From the NCBI GenBank assembly GCA_938023035.1, contig CALIDI010000054.1, positions 1 to 54,543 of the forward strand: DNA of 54,543 nt, read 5' to 3'. Position numbers and translations under genes: made by a program. Position 1 is the first letter of the stretch. Each line of letters starts with the position of its first letter. Source of the DNA: an uncultured Leptolyngbyaceae cyanobacterium (lineage in GTDB: Bacteria > Cyanobacteriota > Cyanobacteriia > Leptolyngbyales > Leptolyngbyaceae). The notes beneath the pieces were generated by a model. It made no database searches, had not been told where the DNA came from, and was given only the letters and a program-made list of their open reading frames with translations. This document shows positions 27,324-35,891 of the stretch, piece after piece.

Positions 27324-28874
27324 ATGGATAGTCTGCATCAACCGGGAGATGTGGTTGGCGATCGCTACCAGATCATGACCCCAATTGGCTATGGCAGCAC
27401 CAGCATTACCTACCGTGCTCAAGACCTGATGAGTCAAAAGTTTGTCGCGATTAAAGCCTTGTCTCTGCGTCAGATCACCGATTGGAAAATCCTCGAACTC
27501 TTTGAACGAGAAGCCCGTGTGCTAGAAAATCTGAGTCATCCAGGGATTCCCCAATATCTTAACCACTTCTATGTGGATGCCATCAACGATCGCCGGTTTT
27601 ACCTAGTGCAAGAGCTAGCCATTGGCAAATCGCTCGCCGCCTTGGTCAAACAAGGGTGGCGGGCCACTGAGTTAGAAGTGCGCCAGATCGCGATTCAGGT
27701 ACTCAAGATTCTTACCTATCTGCACTGGCTTACCCCCCCTGTCATTCACCGGGATATCAAACCGCAAAATCTGATTCGGCGCGCCGATGGGCAACTTTTT
27801 TTAGTTGACTTTGGGGCTGTGCAGGCAGCCTATCGCAATACCTTAACCGCCGGTAGCACCTTCGTAGGCACCCTAGGCTACATGCCGCCAGAGCAGTTTC
27901 GCGGGCGGGCATATTTTGCTTCAGACCTTTATGCCCTGGGGGGAACCCTGCTATTTTTGCTCACCCACCGTTGCCCTACTGATTTGCCCTATCAGCGCCT
28001 TAAAGTTCACTTTCGCGATCGCGTGCAGGTATCTGAACAATTTGCCGATTGGTTGGAAAAAATGCTAGAACCCAGCATTGAAGATCGGTTCCATTCAGCC
28101 GAAGAGGCACTGGATGCCCTCCGAATTGAGGCAACAACCATGGTAGCAGCCCGTACCTGCGAGGTTGCCCCCATTCCCCCATCAACAGCCTCAGTCACAT
28201 CCCTAGATGACGCCTTCTACGATATGTTGCGGCTTCGTCCCCGCCGTCCCAAGGGAAGCCGGATTGTGTGCGATCGCCGGGTTGATCAGTTTGTCATCAA
28301 AATTCCCGCTAAGGGAATGCGAAATGCGTCAGGGTTCAAGCTCTTACTTTTTAGCCTCCTTACTGGAATCAGTGGAGCCTTTCCCCTCCTCGTGCCAGTA
28401 ATGGCTCCAGCAATCATACTGCCCTCCTGGCTCTGGCTTATTTCCCTCCTGGTGGGAATCTATGGGCTAAATCGAGTCGGCTATTACCTATTAGATACCA
28501 CCCGTTCAAGCGCGCTGGATATGGATAGGCATCTGTTTGAGCTGAGCTGGCGCTGGTTGTTCCTAAGATACCATCAGTATGGACAAACCACCGATATTGA
28601 ACTGGTGAGATTTGAGTCCAGAATTGGGGCACGAGGCCATCGAACCGCTTGCGTTCTCTGGGAAGGGGTAAAAAAGCATTGTTTTGGCGAACAACTCACC
28701 CCTGTTGAGCAGAGTTGGCTGGTGGGCGAAATTAACGATTTTCTTAAACAGCAGCGGTGGTTTAATCATGTCGCCTCGACAACGCCTCAACCGACCACAG
28801 TGGTTGAACTGCAACCACTAAAGTCGTCAGTCCCGCAATCCCTAGAGTCCCACCGCAACAGTTCTTGCAGTTGA
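27324..28874 (+). CDS. Serine/threonine protein kinase with C-terminal membrane domain
   Basis: The 516-residue protein has a Hanks-type kinase domain at about 12-270: GYGSTSITYRA glycine loop, AIKAL lysine, HRDIKPQN (HRD at 142-144), DFGAVQ and APE-equivalent MPPEQF. A linker of about 60 residues leads to two membrane segments (FKLLLFSLLTGISGAFPLLV and IILPSWLWLISLLVGIYGL) and a cytoplasmic tail of about 130 residues without a known domain. All catalytic residues are present. The kinase faces the cytoplasm. Its targets are unknown; the FHA-cyclase at 13 kb is a possible partner by domain logic only. The ATG at 27324 opens directly on the domain. Confidence 0.93.
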   Translation: MDSLHQPGDVVGDRYQIMTPIGYGSTSITYRAQDLMSQKFVAIKALSLRQITDWKILELFEREARVLENLSHPGIPQYLNHFYVDAINDRRFYLVQELAIGKSLAALVKQGWRATELEVRQIAIQVLKILTYLHWLTPPVIHRDIKPQNLIRRADGQLFLVDFGAVQAAYRNTLTAGSTFVGTLGYMPPEQFRGRAYFASDLYALGGTLLFLLTHRCPTDLPYQRLKVHFRDRVQVSEQFADWLEKMLEPSIEDRFHSAEEALDALRIEATTMVAARTCEVAPIPPSTASVTSLDDAFYDMLRLRPRRPKGSRIVCDRRVDQFVIKIPAKGMRNASGFKLLLFSLLTGISGAFPLLVPVMAPAIILPSWLWLISLLVGIYGLNRVGYYLLDTTRSSALDMDRHLFELSWRWLFLRYHQYGQTTDIELVRFESRIGARGHRTACVLWEGVKKHCFGEQLTPVEQSWLVGEINDFLKQQRWFNHVASTTPQPTTVVELQPLKSSVPQSLESHRNSSCS

Positions 28875-28920
28875 GCTTAAAGCAGCAGGATTTCTTGAGT
28901 TTCCGCGGTATCATGGGAAA

Positions 28921-29166
28921 ATGCTCGCTCATCTTTGCGGTATTGCAATGTTTTATCATTTCCGCTGGCTCCCCCTCCCGTATCCTAATGTCTCGGAGGC
29001 GATCGCCACCTACCATGTCACGCGCTGCTTCTACCGCGAGGTTGCCCAACGTCAGGAATTTGAGCAGTATTGCCAGTGGTACTACGAGACTGCTGCAAAA
29101 CACCAGCAAGAACTGGAAAAAATGCAGCGTGATATCAATATCCTAGGCTGGTTTATCCGGCGTTGA
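28921..29166 (+). CDS. Small conserved-looking protein rich in aromatic residues (81 aa)
   Basis: I do not assign a family name. The sequence FYHFRWLPLPYPNVSEAIAT then TRCFYREVAQRQEFEQYCQW and KMQRDINILGWFIRR looks like real protein: patterned helices, many Tyr/Trp/Phe and a basic end. It may be a cyanobacterial hypothetical family. The ATG at 28921 or the ATG at 28948 (MFYHFRW) could be the start; neither has a good ribosome-binding site. It follows the kinase gene by 46 bases on the same strand and may be co-transcribed. Confidence 0.6.
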   Translation: MLAHLCGIAMFYHFRWLPLPYPNVSEAIATYHVTRCFYREVAQRQEFEQYCQWYYETAAKHQQELEKMQRDINILGWFIRR

Positions 29167-29427
29167 GCAGCTATGCATAGTTCAAACACTCTTCTTCAAA
29201 CACTCTTCATGGATTGAGACTGTGATGGATTTAGACAAGGCTTCAACAAAAAGTTCTCAATGGGCTGCCCTATGCAAGTCGTCAACTTGGCTCTAGCAAA
29301 CCAATGAGAACTCCAGAAGGTGTGAGGGTTAACCAGACAGAAATCTAAATTGGTCTAAATTGGACTCAGAGACTCATCTGCCCTTATCTATCAGGCAAAG
29401 GTCTCGATCTAAGCCAACAGATTGTCA

Positions 29428-30234
29428 TCAACCAAAACGACCGCTGACATACTCTTGAGTAGCCTTCTCGCGTGGACTTTGGAAAAGCACTTCGGTGGGT
29501 TCATACTCCACAATGTAGCCCGTCCGCTTACCCTTCTCATTCGTTTCGACGTTAAAGAAGGCCGTGCGGTCAGATGCCCGCGACGCCTGCTGCATGTTAT
29601 GGGTCACAATTACGATGGTGTAATCTTGCTTCAGCTCTTGCATCAAGTCCTCAATCTTAAGGGTCGAGATAGGGTCGAGGGCTGAGCAAGGCTCGTCCAT
29701 TAGAATCACTTCTGGCTTCACCGCGATCGCCCGCGCAATACAAAGCCGTTGCTGCTGACCGCCAGACAAATCCGTACCCAACGCCTTCAGCTTGTCTTTT
29801 ACATCCTCCCAAATTGCCGCCTTCCGCAGAGAGGTTTCAACCAGCTCATCCATATCGCCCTTAAACCCCAACAAACGAGGCCCATAGGCAATGTTGTCAT
29901 AAATCGTCTTAGGAAAGGGATTCGGTTGCTGAAACACCATCCCAATCTGACGCCGCACCTCAACGGGGTCAATATCAGGAGCGTAAAGGTCTTGCCCGTG
30001 GTAGTAGATCGTGCCATTAATGTGAAACGACTTGATCAAGTCATTCAGCCGGTTAAAGCAGCGCAAAACCGTACTTTTACCGCAACCAGAGGGGCCGATA
30101 AAAGCCGTAATTTGATTTTTCTGAATATCAATATTGACATCCCTGACTGCTTTAAAGTCACCATAGTAAATATCTAGATTTTCCGTACGAAAGACCGTAT
30201 CCGTTTGAGTAGGGGATTGAACGTTAGAAGCCAT
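29428..30234 (-). CDS. pstB: Phosphate ABC transporter ATP-binding protein PstB
   Basis: The 268-residue protein has every ABC-ATPase motif: Walker [11 protein letters not shown]-loop VFQQPNPF, signature LSGGQQQR, Walker B VILMDEP and the switch His in VTHNM. The segments FNRLNDLI and [12 protein letters not shown] are typical for PstB. It drives phosphate import through PstC/PstA at the plasma membrane. It is the last gene of the pst cluster, 83 bases after pstA, and transcription should come from the Pho-box promoter before pstS. Confidence 0.97.
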   Translation of the reverse strand: MASNVQSPTQTDTVFRTENLDIYYGDFKAVRDVNIDIQKNQITAFIGPSGCGKSTVLRCFNRLNDLIKSFHINGTIYYHGQDLYAPDIDPVEVRRQIGMVFQQPNPFPKTIYDNIAYGPRLLGFKGDMDELVETSLRKAAIWEDVKDKLKALGTDLSGGQQQRLCIARAIAVKPEVILMDEPCSALDPISTLKIEDLMQELKQDYTIVIVTHNMQQASRASDRTAFFNVETNEKGKRTGYIVEYEPTEVLFQSPREKATQEYVSGRFG

Positions 30235-30317
30235 AGGATAATAAGGGTGAAGTAACAGATTAATGAGATTCAGCAGAAAGGCAGAGCAGGATAATTCTTA
30301 AGCCAGACATGAACCAA

Positions 30318-31205
30318 TTAACCCCGCTTCCGCGTAATAAAGCGGGCCAGAATATTGAGAAACAGCACGAGCACAACTAACACAAAGGCAGCGGCCCAGG
30401 CTAGATTTTGCTGGTTTGGGTAAGGCACCTGGGCAAAGTTGTAAACCAATGCAGACAAAGTCGCCGTTGGTTCCCAAACAGTCCGGTTCCAGAATTGGCT
30501 AAACAGAGCTGTAAACAAAATGGGGGCAGTTTCCCCCACTGCCCGCGCTACCGCCAGCATCACCCCTGTGGTAATTGCAGGCACCGCGGCAGGCAAAACA
30601 ATCTTCATCACTGTATCGATTTTGCTAGCTCCTAACCCCACCGACGCCTGCCGGTAGCTACCAGGCACTGCTTCCAAGGCTTCTGTCGCCGTTCTCACAA
30701 TCGTAGGCAACATCAGTACTGACAGGGCAATCCCCCCCGCAACAGCAGAGAAGGTACCCGTCAACAGCACCACTGTTGCCCAAGCAAAAGTCCCCATCAC
30801 AATCGAGGGCACCCCCGCCAAAATGTTAACGGCAAAATCAATCCAGTTTTCCTCAGGGGCATCCGTATCTTTCGCAAACTCCGCTAAGAAAATAGCGGTC
30901 AAAATCCCAAAAGGAATACTGATTAGAGAAGCAATGCCCACCGTCAACAGGGTGCCAACAAAGGCGTTGCCAAAGCCACCAATCTCTCCCAGGGGCGGTG
31001 GTGGCAACTGACGAAACAAATCCAGGTTGAGGTACTGCAGACCACGCACGATAATGTAGTATAAAACAGCCACAAGGGGAATCACTGCTAGTACTGCGCA
31101 GAGAGTCGCTACTACCGACATTGCCGATGAAAATAAAGTCCTAGGGGAAGACGGGTTTTTCTTTAGACTAAGCCCCACATGTCCTGCTGCATCCGAAATT
31201 GTCAT
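30318..31205 (-). CDS. pstA: Phosphate ABC transporter permease PstA
   Basis: The 295-residue membrane protein has six membrane segments and the inner-membrane permease loop EALEAVPGSYRQASVGLGAS (EAA motif), which contacts PstB. The N-terminal cytoplasmic stretch is about 25 residues longer than in short homologues. It forms the channel with PstC. The ATG at 31205 has GAGAGG five bases upstream. It lies 62 bases after pstC. Confidence 0.96.
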   Translation of the reverse strand: MTISDAAGHVGLSLKKNPSSPRTLFSSAMSVVATLCAVLAVIPLVAVLYYIIVRGLQYLNLDLFRQLPPPPLGEIGGFGNAFVGTLLTVGIASLISIPFGILTAIFLAEFAKDTDAPEENWIDFAVNILAGVPSIVMGTFAWATVVLLTGTFSAVAGGIALSVLMLPTIVRTATEALEAVPGSYRQASVGLGASKIDTVMKIVLPAAVPAITTGVMLAVARAVGETAPILFTALFSQFWNRTVWEPTATLSALVYNFAQVPYPNQQNLAWAAAFVLVVLVLFLNILARFITRKRG

Positions 31206-31267
31206 CTTAACCTCTCAAAAGCCTCTCGCAAAACGGTTGAAAATAAGTAGGAAGTAGATCAAACTCC

Positions 31268-32236
31268 CTAGTATTTAATGCTGAAGCGGCGAATGATATA
31301 CTCAGCAAGAACATTCACAATCAGTGTTAAGAAAAACAGAGAAAGTGCCCCATACATCAAAGAGGACAACTGCAACCCGCCTGCCTCGGCAAACTGGTTG
31401 GCTAGCAGAGACGCGATGGTAGAACCCTGATCAAAAATCGATGCAGAAGAAATTCGGTTTGAGTTGCCAATTACCAGGGTAACGGCCATCGTCTCACCCA
31501 TGGCCCGCCCCAAAGCTAGCATAATGCCCCCGACAATCCCCGAAAAAGCAGCAGGAATAATCACTTTAAAGATAGTTTCCCATCGAGTTGCCCCTAAACC
31601 GTAAGAAGCCTGCCGAATTTTTCCAGGAACGGCGACTAGGGCGTCACGAGAAATCGCTGAGATGATTGGCAAGATCATGATGGCGAGAATAATCCCTGCC
31701 GCATGGATTCCTGGCCCCGCCGGAGCTGAACTGAATAGAGGAATCCAACCAAAGGACTGATTTAACCAGCGAGCAATCGGGTTTAGGAAAGGAATCAAAA
31801 CGTAAACGCCCCAAACCCCATAGACCACACTAGGAACAGCGGCCAACAACTCAATCATGAACACGAGGGGGCGCTTGACCGCATCGGGTAAAAAATCTTC
31901 GCTCAGAAACAACGCAATCCCAATGCCAATCGGCACAGCGATTAACAACGCAATTAAAGCGGTTACCAGAGTGCCGTAAAGCTGAGCCAAGACACCGTAA
32001 ACATTTTGCACCGGATCCCAACGCTGGGAAGTGAGGAACCCCAAGCCAAATTGCTGAATAGCAGGCCAAGCTGCTTTAGCTACCTGCACAGCGATTCCCA
32101 GTAAAACCGCAATCACTCCGTAACCAAAGGCCCCTGTCAACCAGAGAAATGCCTTGTCTAAAAATCGATCCGTGTCAGAGCGCCGCCAGGATTGCATCGG
32201 AGCCGCACTGGGTGGCATGTCTGGGTTCATTGTCAT
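31268..32236 (-). CDS. pstC: Phosphate ABC transporter permease PstC
   Basis: The 322-residue protein has an N-terminal cytoplasmic tail, a first membrane segment (LWLTGAFGYGVIAVLLGIAV), the periplasmic PstC loop with FLTSQRWDPVQNVYG, and the EAA loop DALVAVPGKIRQASYGLGAT. Together with PstA it forms the phosphate translocation pore. It follows the interrupted pstS by 110 bases and precedes pstA in the usual SCAB order. Confidence 0.96.
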   Translation of the reverse strand: MTMNPDMPPSAAPMQSWRRSDTDRFLDKAFLWLTGAFGYGVIAVLLGIAVQVAKAAWPAIQQFGLGFLTSQRWDPVQNVYGVLAQLYGTLVTALIALLIAVPIGIGIALFLSEDFLPDAVKRPLVFMIELLAAVPSVVYGVWGVYVLIPFLNPIARWLNQSFGWIPLFSSAPAGPGIHAAGIILAIMILPIISAISRDALVAVPGKIRQASYGLGATRWETIFKVIIPAAFSGIVGGIMLALGRAMGETMAVTLVIGNSNRISSASIFDQGSTIASLLANQFAEAGGLQLSSLMYGALSLFFLTLIVNVLAEYIIRRFSIKY

Positions 32237-32346
32237 AGGAACATTCCCGACTTACAACATGGGAAAAAAGAAATAACATACAGCCAGCTATCCGTCAGAA
32301 AACGGACTGGCTGCAGCAAATTAAAAGTTTCAGACCAAGATCACTT

Positions 32347-33441
32347 CTATTTGGTCTGAATACCGCTTGCCAAAGCTGTTTGTACTTTACCGGCGACTTC
32401 GTCAGGAATAGGAATATAACCCAACTCAGAAGCAAACTTAGCCCCATCCTTCAGTGCCCAAGCAATCATATCTTTAATGGCTTGTGCCTTGGCAGGATCA
32501 TCGTACTGGCTGTAAACCAACAACCAGGTCAAACCTACAATGGGATAGGAATCCTTTTCGGTGGGATCGGGAACAGTTAAGGAACAGTCTTCGGGAATCG
32601 GTTGACCTAGTAAAGCTTTTGATGCCGCTTCCGGGCTTGGCTCGATAAACTTACCCGCTTTGTTCTGGATGCTAGCCGCTTTGGTACCCGTTTCTTTTGC
32701 GTAGGTATATTCGATATAGCCGATAGAGTTTTTCGTTTGCTGAATCTGGGCGGTCACACCTTCATTACCCTTAGCACCGATGCCCACTGGCCATTCTACA
32801 GATTTAGCGGCTCCAGCTTTCCAACCAGGGCAAGCCGCAGCAATGTGGTTTGTGAACACGAAGGTGGTACCGCTGCCATCAGAGCGATAAACAAAATTGA
32901 TATCGGCATCAGGCAGTTTGGCCCCTGGGTTATCTTTGGTGATCGCTGGGTCATTCCACTTTTTGATGCGCCCCTCGGTAATGCCAAAATAGGCATCGCG
33001 GGAGAGTTTCAGATTATCGACCCCATCCAAGTTATAGCCAAAAACAAGCAGTCAGCCGGTCATCGGCACCTGCAACGGCTTACCAGCCGCATTGGGATAC
33101 TTTTTCTTCTCTTCTTTAGTGAGAGGAGCATCCGATGCACCAAAGTCAACTGTCTTTGCTAAGAACTGATTGACACCAGCACCACTACCGACCGACTGAT
33201 AGCTAATTTGGGTACCCGTCACTTTTTGATATTCAGCAAGCCAGCGCTGATAAAGCGGTGCAGGAAACGTCGCACCGGCACCGCTAAGGCGTACACCAGC
33301 ACCGGAATTTGCTGCTGGGGAGGCACCTGTACCAGCAGGGCTATTGGCGGTGGGAGTAGGGCCGGGGCAACCTGCTAAACCAACCGCGATCGCCACTGCG
33401 GAGATGGGCATTACCCATCGAGTAACGTTGGGGAGAACCAC
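32347..33441 (-). pseudogene. pstS: Phosphate-binding lipoprotein PstS, interrupted by one in-frame TGA
   Basis: Both halves of PstS are present in one frame: residues 1-129 with a lipobox (VGLAGC) and [19 protein letters not shown], then a TGA at 33054-33052, then LLVFGYNLDGVDNLKLSRDA to the end. The full frame would be 364 residues, normal for PstS. The stop falls in the conserved phosphate-binding stretch that normally reads VPMTAG; here it reads VPMTG-stop-LLVFGYN. Removing one C after ATGAC and restoring one G four bases later would give MTAGLLVFGYNL with no other change. That is either two real compensating indels or a sequence error. The start is placed at GTG 33441; TTG 33474 and ATG 33411 are alternatives. 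The product would be the periplasmic phosphate-binding subunit feeding PstCAB. Confidence 0.9.
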
Positions 33442-33487
33442 AATCGATCCATTCGGGTAAACATTTCCTCCCAACGCTACATCAGCA

Positions 33488-33519
33488 TTGTAAAGCTCAG
33501 GTTAAGCAGCTCCGTTAAA
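33488..33519 (-). promoter_or_regulatory. Pho-box-like array upstream of pstS
   Basis: Read on the minus strand, three PyTTAAC-type octamers follow one another: TTTAACGG (33519-33512), CTTAACCT (33506-33499) and CTTTACAA (33495-33488). The middle one equals the cyanobacterial Pho-box consensus bound by SphR/PhoB-type regulators, and the spacing to the third is the expected 11 bases. It lies 47-78 bases before the proposed pstS start. Confidence 0.7.
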
Positions 33520-33543
33520 TCAGCGGTTCTACGGCTAATCGGT

Positions 33544-34128
33544 TTATTTTGCTACAGTTTGGCGAAGAATCTGCCGCATTTGGCGTAAATTATTCGGCAA
33601 ATCTAGTTGAATGGCCTGCTGAATAAATACAGAGGGAATGGGCATTGCCGGCGTAGCCTGAACCGAGTAGCGCAACCAAGTGCCCTCTGCTAGGGCCTGT
33701 AGCTTTAGGTCAGCAGCAAAATCTTGGAAGCAGCCCGATCTTAAAGAAAACTGCGCCTGGTAATCTGGTCGCTCGATCACTTCTAACTCGACTTCTGCCT
33801 GGGCAGTAAACAGCCAAAAATCTTTTTGGGCAACCTGGCGTAAGTATTGATGCCGACCTAGGGAAGAGGTGCGTTGAGTACCAGCAATTACTTGGCTATG
33901 GGTAAGCGCCGGGAAAAACTCCACCCAACGGGAATAGGTGGTGAGTTGCTGCCAGACTTTCTCACGGGCGATCGGCACATACATCTGAGCGGTTACAGCA
34001 GCTCCCCAAGCCGTGTGGGGTTTTGTGGTGAGTAAAATTTCTCCTTTCAGGAGAGCGGATAAATCGGGGGAAGTAACCGTTGTGATTGAATCATGAATCT
34101 TCTGAGTAGAGCAATGGGTAGCGACCAT
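33544..34128 (-). CDS. SRPBCC-family (polyketide cyclase/START-like) protein
   Basis: The 194-residue protein contains the helix-grip fold pattern: AAVTAQMYVPIAREKVWQQL, TYSRWVEFFPALTHSQVI, RHQYLRQVAQKDFWLFTAQAE and a final long helix VFIQQAIQLDLPNNLRQMRQ. Such proteins bind lipids or hydrophobic ligands. Cyanobacterial homologues of this form usually have no assigned ligand. No signal or membrane segment is seen. The ATG at 34128 has a weak AGGAA upstream; the ATG at 34185 would add 19 residues. It lies just upstream of the Pho-box array and pstS on the same strand, but its own stop precedes that promoter, so it is probably a separate unit. Confidence 0.82.
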   Translation of the reverse strand: MVATHCSTQKIHDSITTVTSPDLSALLKGEILLTTKPHTAWGAAVTAQMYVPIAREKVWQQLTTYSRWVEFFPALTHSQVIAGTQRTSSLGRHQYLRQVAQKDFWLFTAQAEVELEVIERPDYQAQFSLRSGCFQDFAADLKLQALAEGTWLRYSVQATPAMPIPSVFIQQAIQLDLPNNLRQMRQILRQTVAK

Positions 34129-34709
34129 AAATCCAGTCGTTTCCTGTTGTAGAGTGAATAGAACCAAAGCAGTTTCCTGCTCCATGAGCGTACACCGAGA
34201 AAGGAAAAAAGCGTCTTCGCAATGTCAGGAACGAAACTTTGTCCAATCTCGAGTGCGGCAGGAGGTTGGTGGTCAGCGGTTGGCGGTTTTTCAATTCTGT
34301 GGAATCCTTCACGCTAACCACTGGATAAGAAGATAACCCCGTTTATTTGAAGAAAGCTTACGGGATTCCATGAAGAAACTGATAAGTTTTGTGGGTGAAT
34401 CTCGTGAAAAGACGGAGGTTAGACAGCAGAGGACTGCGATAATTCCGTAATTGTCGCGGCAGGTAGAAAGCTTCGGATCCAGCCAAGGACTCAACTGCCA
34501 ATGTTGGGTAGGCTTTCTCACTTGCCGGTTCTTATGGTGACGGCTACAGTCAGCTTTCTCCAAGATTTTTTCTCCAAGATTTTGTCTGGCGTGATCAGCC
34601 GGTGTAAGGCAATGCCCCTGTTTAATTAGCGCTAAAGTTGGCTGGGGCGATCGCCCCCGTGCCAAAATGAACTGGCAGACTCCGTACCTGTGGATTAGGA
34701 GGCATCCTT
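34129..34709. other. Intergenic region between the SRPBCC gene and the 52-residue membrane protein gene
   Basis: Holds a dispersed repeat (34498-34525) and a 15-bp direct duplication TTTCTCCAAGATTTT at about 34556-34586. No other signal was recognised. Confidence 0.5.
34498..34525 (+). repeat. 28-bp dispersed repeat, copy B
   Basis: CCAATGTTGGGTAGGCTTTC then TCACTTGC, 26 of 28 bases identical to 707-734. Confidence 0.5.
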
Positions 34710-34868
34710 GTGAAGTCAACAACCCGTGCTTTTTTAATGATTCTGGGCATGACTTTGCTGGTTTGGGTCTTGCGGGGCTTACGGCTACTGAGTTTCTTGC
34801 CAGGGTTCGTGTTATGGAGCCTGATATTGTTGTGTCTAGCGGCTGCGATCATCAGTGTGATCCGTTAA
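34710..34868 (+). CDS. 52-residue membrane protein
   Basis: This short gene starts at GTG 34710, preceded by the strong ribosome-binding site AGGAGG at seven-base spacing, and ends at TAA 34866-34868. The product reads MKSTTRAFLMILGMTLLVWV, then a basic turn (LRGLRLLSFLPG), then a second hydrophobic stretch (VLWSLILLCLAAAIISVIR). Two membrane helices with a short basic loop are predicted. I know no function. It is co-oriented with the secreted protein gene 197 bases downstream. Confidence 0.75.
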   Translation: MKSTTRAFLMILGMTLLVWVLRGLRLLSFLPGFVLWSLILLCLAAAIISVIR

Positions 34869-35065
34869 GAGGGAATTGCCGCAGATTCAACCGGTTGGCT
34901 TGAAAGAAACTTTTTGCTTTGCCATCCGTCTTAAGAGATATAAGCCCTATCTCATCCTCGAGCCAACATTATTCCTAGGCAAGGCGACCGATTTTAAGCT
35001 GGATTGTTTTAGTAAAGTGATTGCCACAGCTAGTAGTTACTTGAGATCCCTACAACCGTATTGTC

Positions 35066-35542
35066 ATGCTTTCTACACAAAAAATATTTTTGAGTCTAGC
35101 CTTTACCTCCGCTCTTTGTCTCATGGCAACGGCGGTGGCAGGGCAGGGTGCAAACTTTGGTTCTCTGACATTGGGGGCAGGCCGCACCTCGGGAGTGCTG
35201 TCGGGCACAACAGGAGGAGGCGTCTCGCTACCCGCGATTGTCAGCAATAGCGATCGCCATAACAACAAATGCCTGGGATTTGGTGATAACCAACCCGACC
35301 ATCTGCTGGTGTTGGAGCAAAATTTTCCTAATCTACGCCTGCGGGTAAACAGTGGCGGTGCCGATACCACTCTGGTAGTACAGGGGCCAGAGGGGGTGGT
35401 TCGCTGCGGCGACGACACTAGTGCCAGCAACAAAGATGCTAGCCTCAACGATACGGATTGGAAAGCAGGTACTTATCGGATTTGGGTGGGTACAGGCACC
35501 CCTGGTCTAAGGCGAGATTATACCCTCAACATTCGCCCTTAA
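35066..35542 (+). CDS. Secreted hypothetical protein with PPC-like beta domain
   Basis: The 158-residue protein has a clear signal peptide (FLSLAFTSALCLMATAVA, cleavage after AVA). The mature part includes DHLLVLEQNFPNLRLRV, DTTLVVQGPEGVVRCGDDT and a closing AGTYRIWVG...YTLNI. The pattern 'DTTLVV-GP-G...C-DD...W-aGTY-iWVG' is like bacterial pre-peptidase C-terminal domains and related cyanobacterial secreted proteins. Two Cys (CLGFGDN, RCGDD) could form a disulphide. An extracytoplasmic location is inferred; the role is unknown. The ATG at 35066 opens the signal peptide. Confidence 0.85.
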   Translation: MLSTQKIFLSLAFTSALCLMATAVAGQGANFGSLTLGAGRTSGVLSGTTGGGVSLPAIVSNSDRHNNKCLGFGDNQPDHLLVLEQNFPNLRLRVNSGGADTTLVVQGPEGVVRCGDDTSASNKDASLNDTDWKAGTYRIWVGTGTPGLRRDYTLNIRP

Positions 35543-35891
35543 CGGATGGCTCGCCGTTGCTCTAACTCCTGCCAAGCAGTACAAAGCATTACAAAGTAGT
35601 ATGAACCAAGGCGCAGATGAGGTGCGGGGGTAACACCCCTAGCTGAAGACATGACTCTACGAGTTCCCTTTTACGCAAACTTCCTCACACACCTGCATCG
35701 TGCTGCTATGCCCCCGGCAGCGATTGGTCTTGCGTTTTTGAAGCTGAAACCTATGGAAATTCCAGCCTTCTGTTCGCGACTTTCGCTGCCGGGTTAGTCT
35801 CCTTCCGTCCGTGCTTTTGGGTGCCCCTCGGTTGTGCTCAGAAAGCATCTTGAGTTTATTTTTGGCGTAGGAAGCCCCTTTGGTTCCAGCT
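35543..35891. other. Convergent intergenic region before argD
   Basis: 349 bases between convergent genes. A GCTGC/GCAGC hairpin with 10-base loop is near 35700-35725 and a T-run follows about 15 bases later, so it is not a clean terminator. The sequence ACTTCCTCACAC occurs near 35678 (see rejected items). Nothing else is recognised. Confidence 0.45.

Noticed and set aside
32347-33474. Selenocysteine or programmed readthrough at the pstS TGA
   Set aside because: No SECIS-like element or selenocysteine machinery is visible, PstS has no known Sec, and the neighbouring residues (G-stop-L instead of A-G) are better explained by indels or sequence error.
34309-34722. 137-codon minus-strand frame
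   Set aside because: Low-complexity composition, crosses a dispersed repeat and overlaps the start of the better supported 52-residue gene.
35675-35725. Possible yfr1 gene (ACTTCCTCACAC followed by a hairpin)
   Set aside because: The Yfr1 core ACTCCTCACAC is essentially invariant; here an extra T breaks it, and the following hairpin is not directly followed by a T-run.
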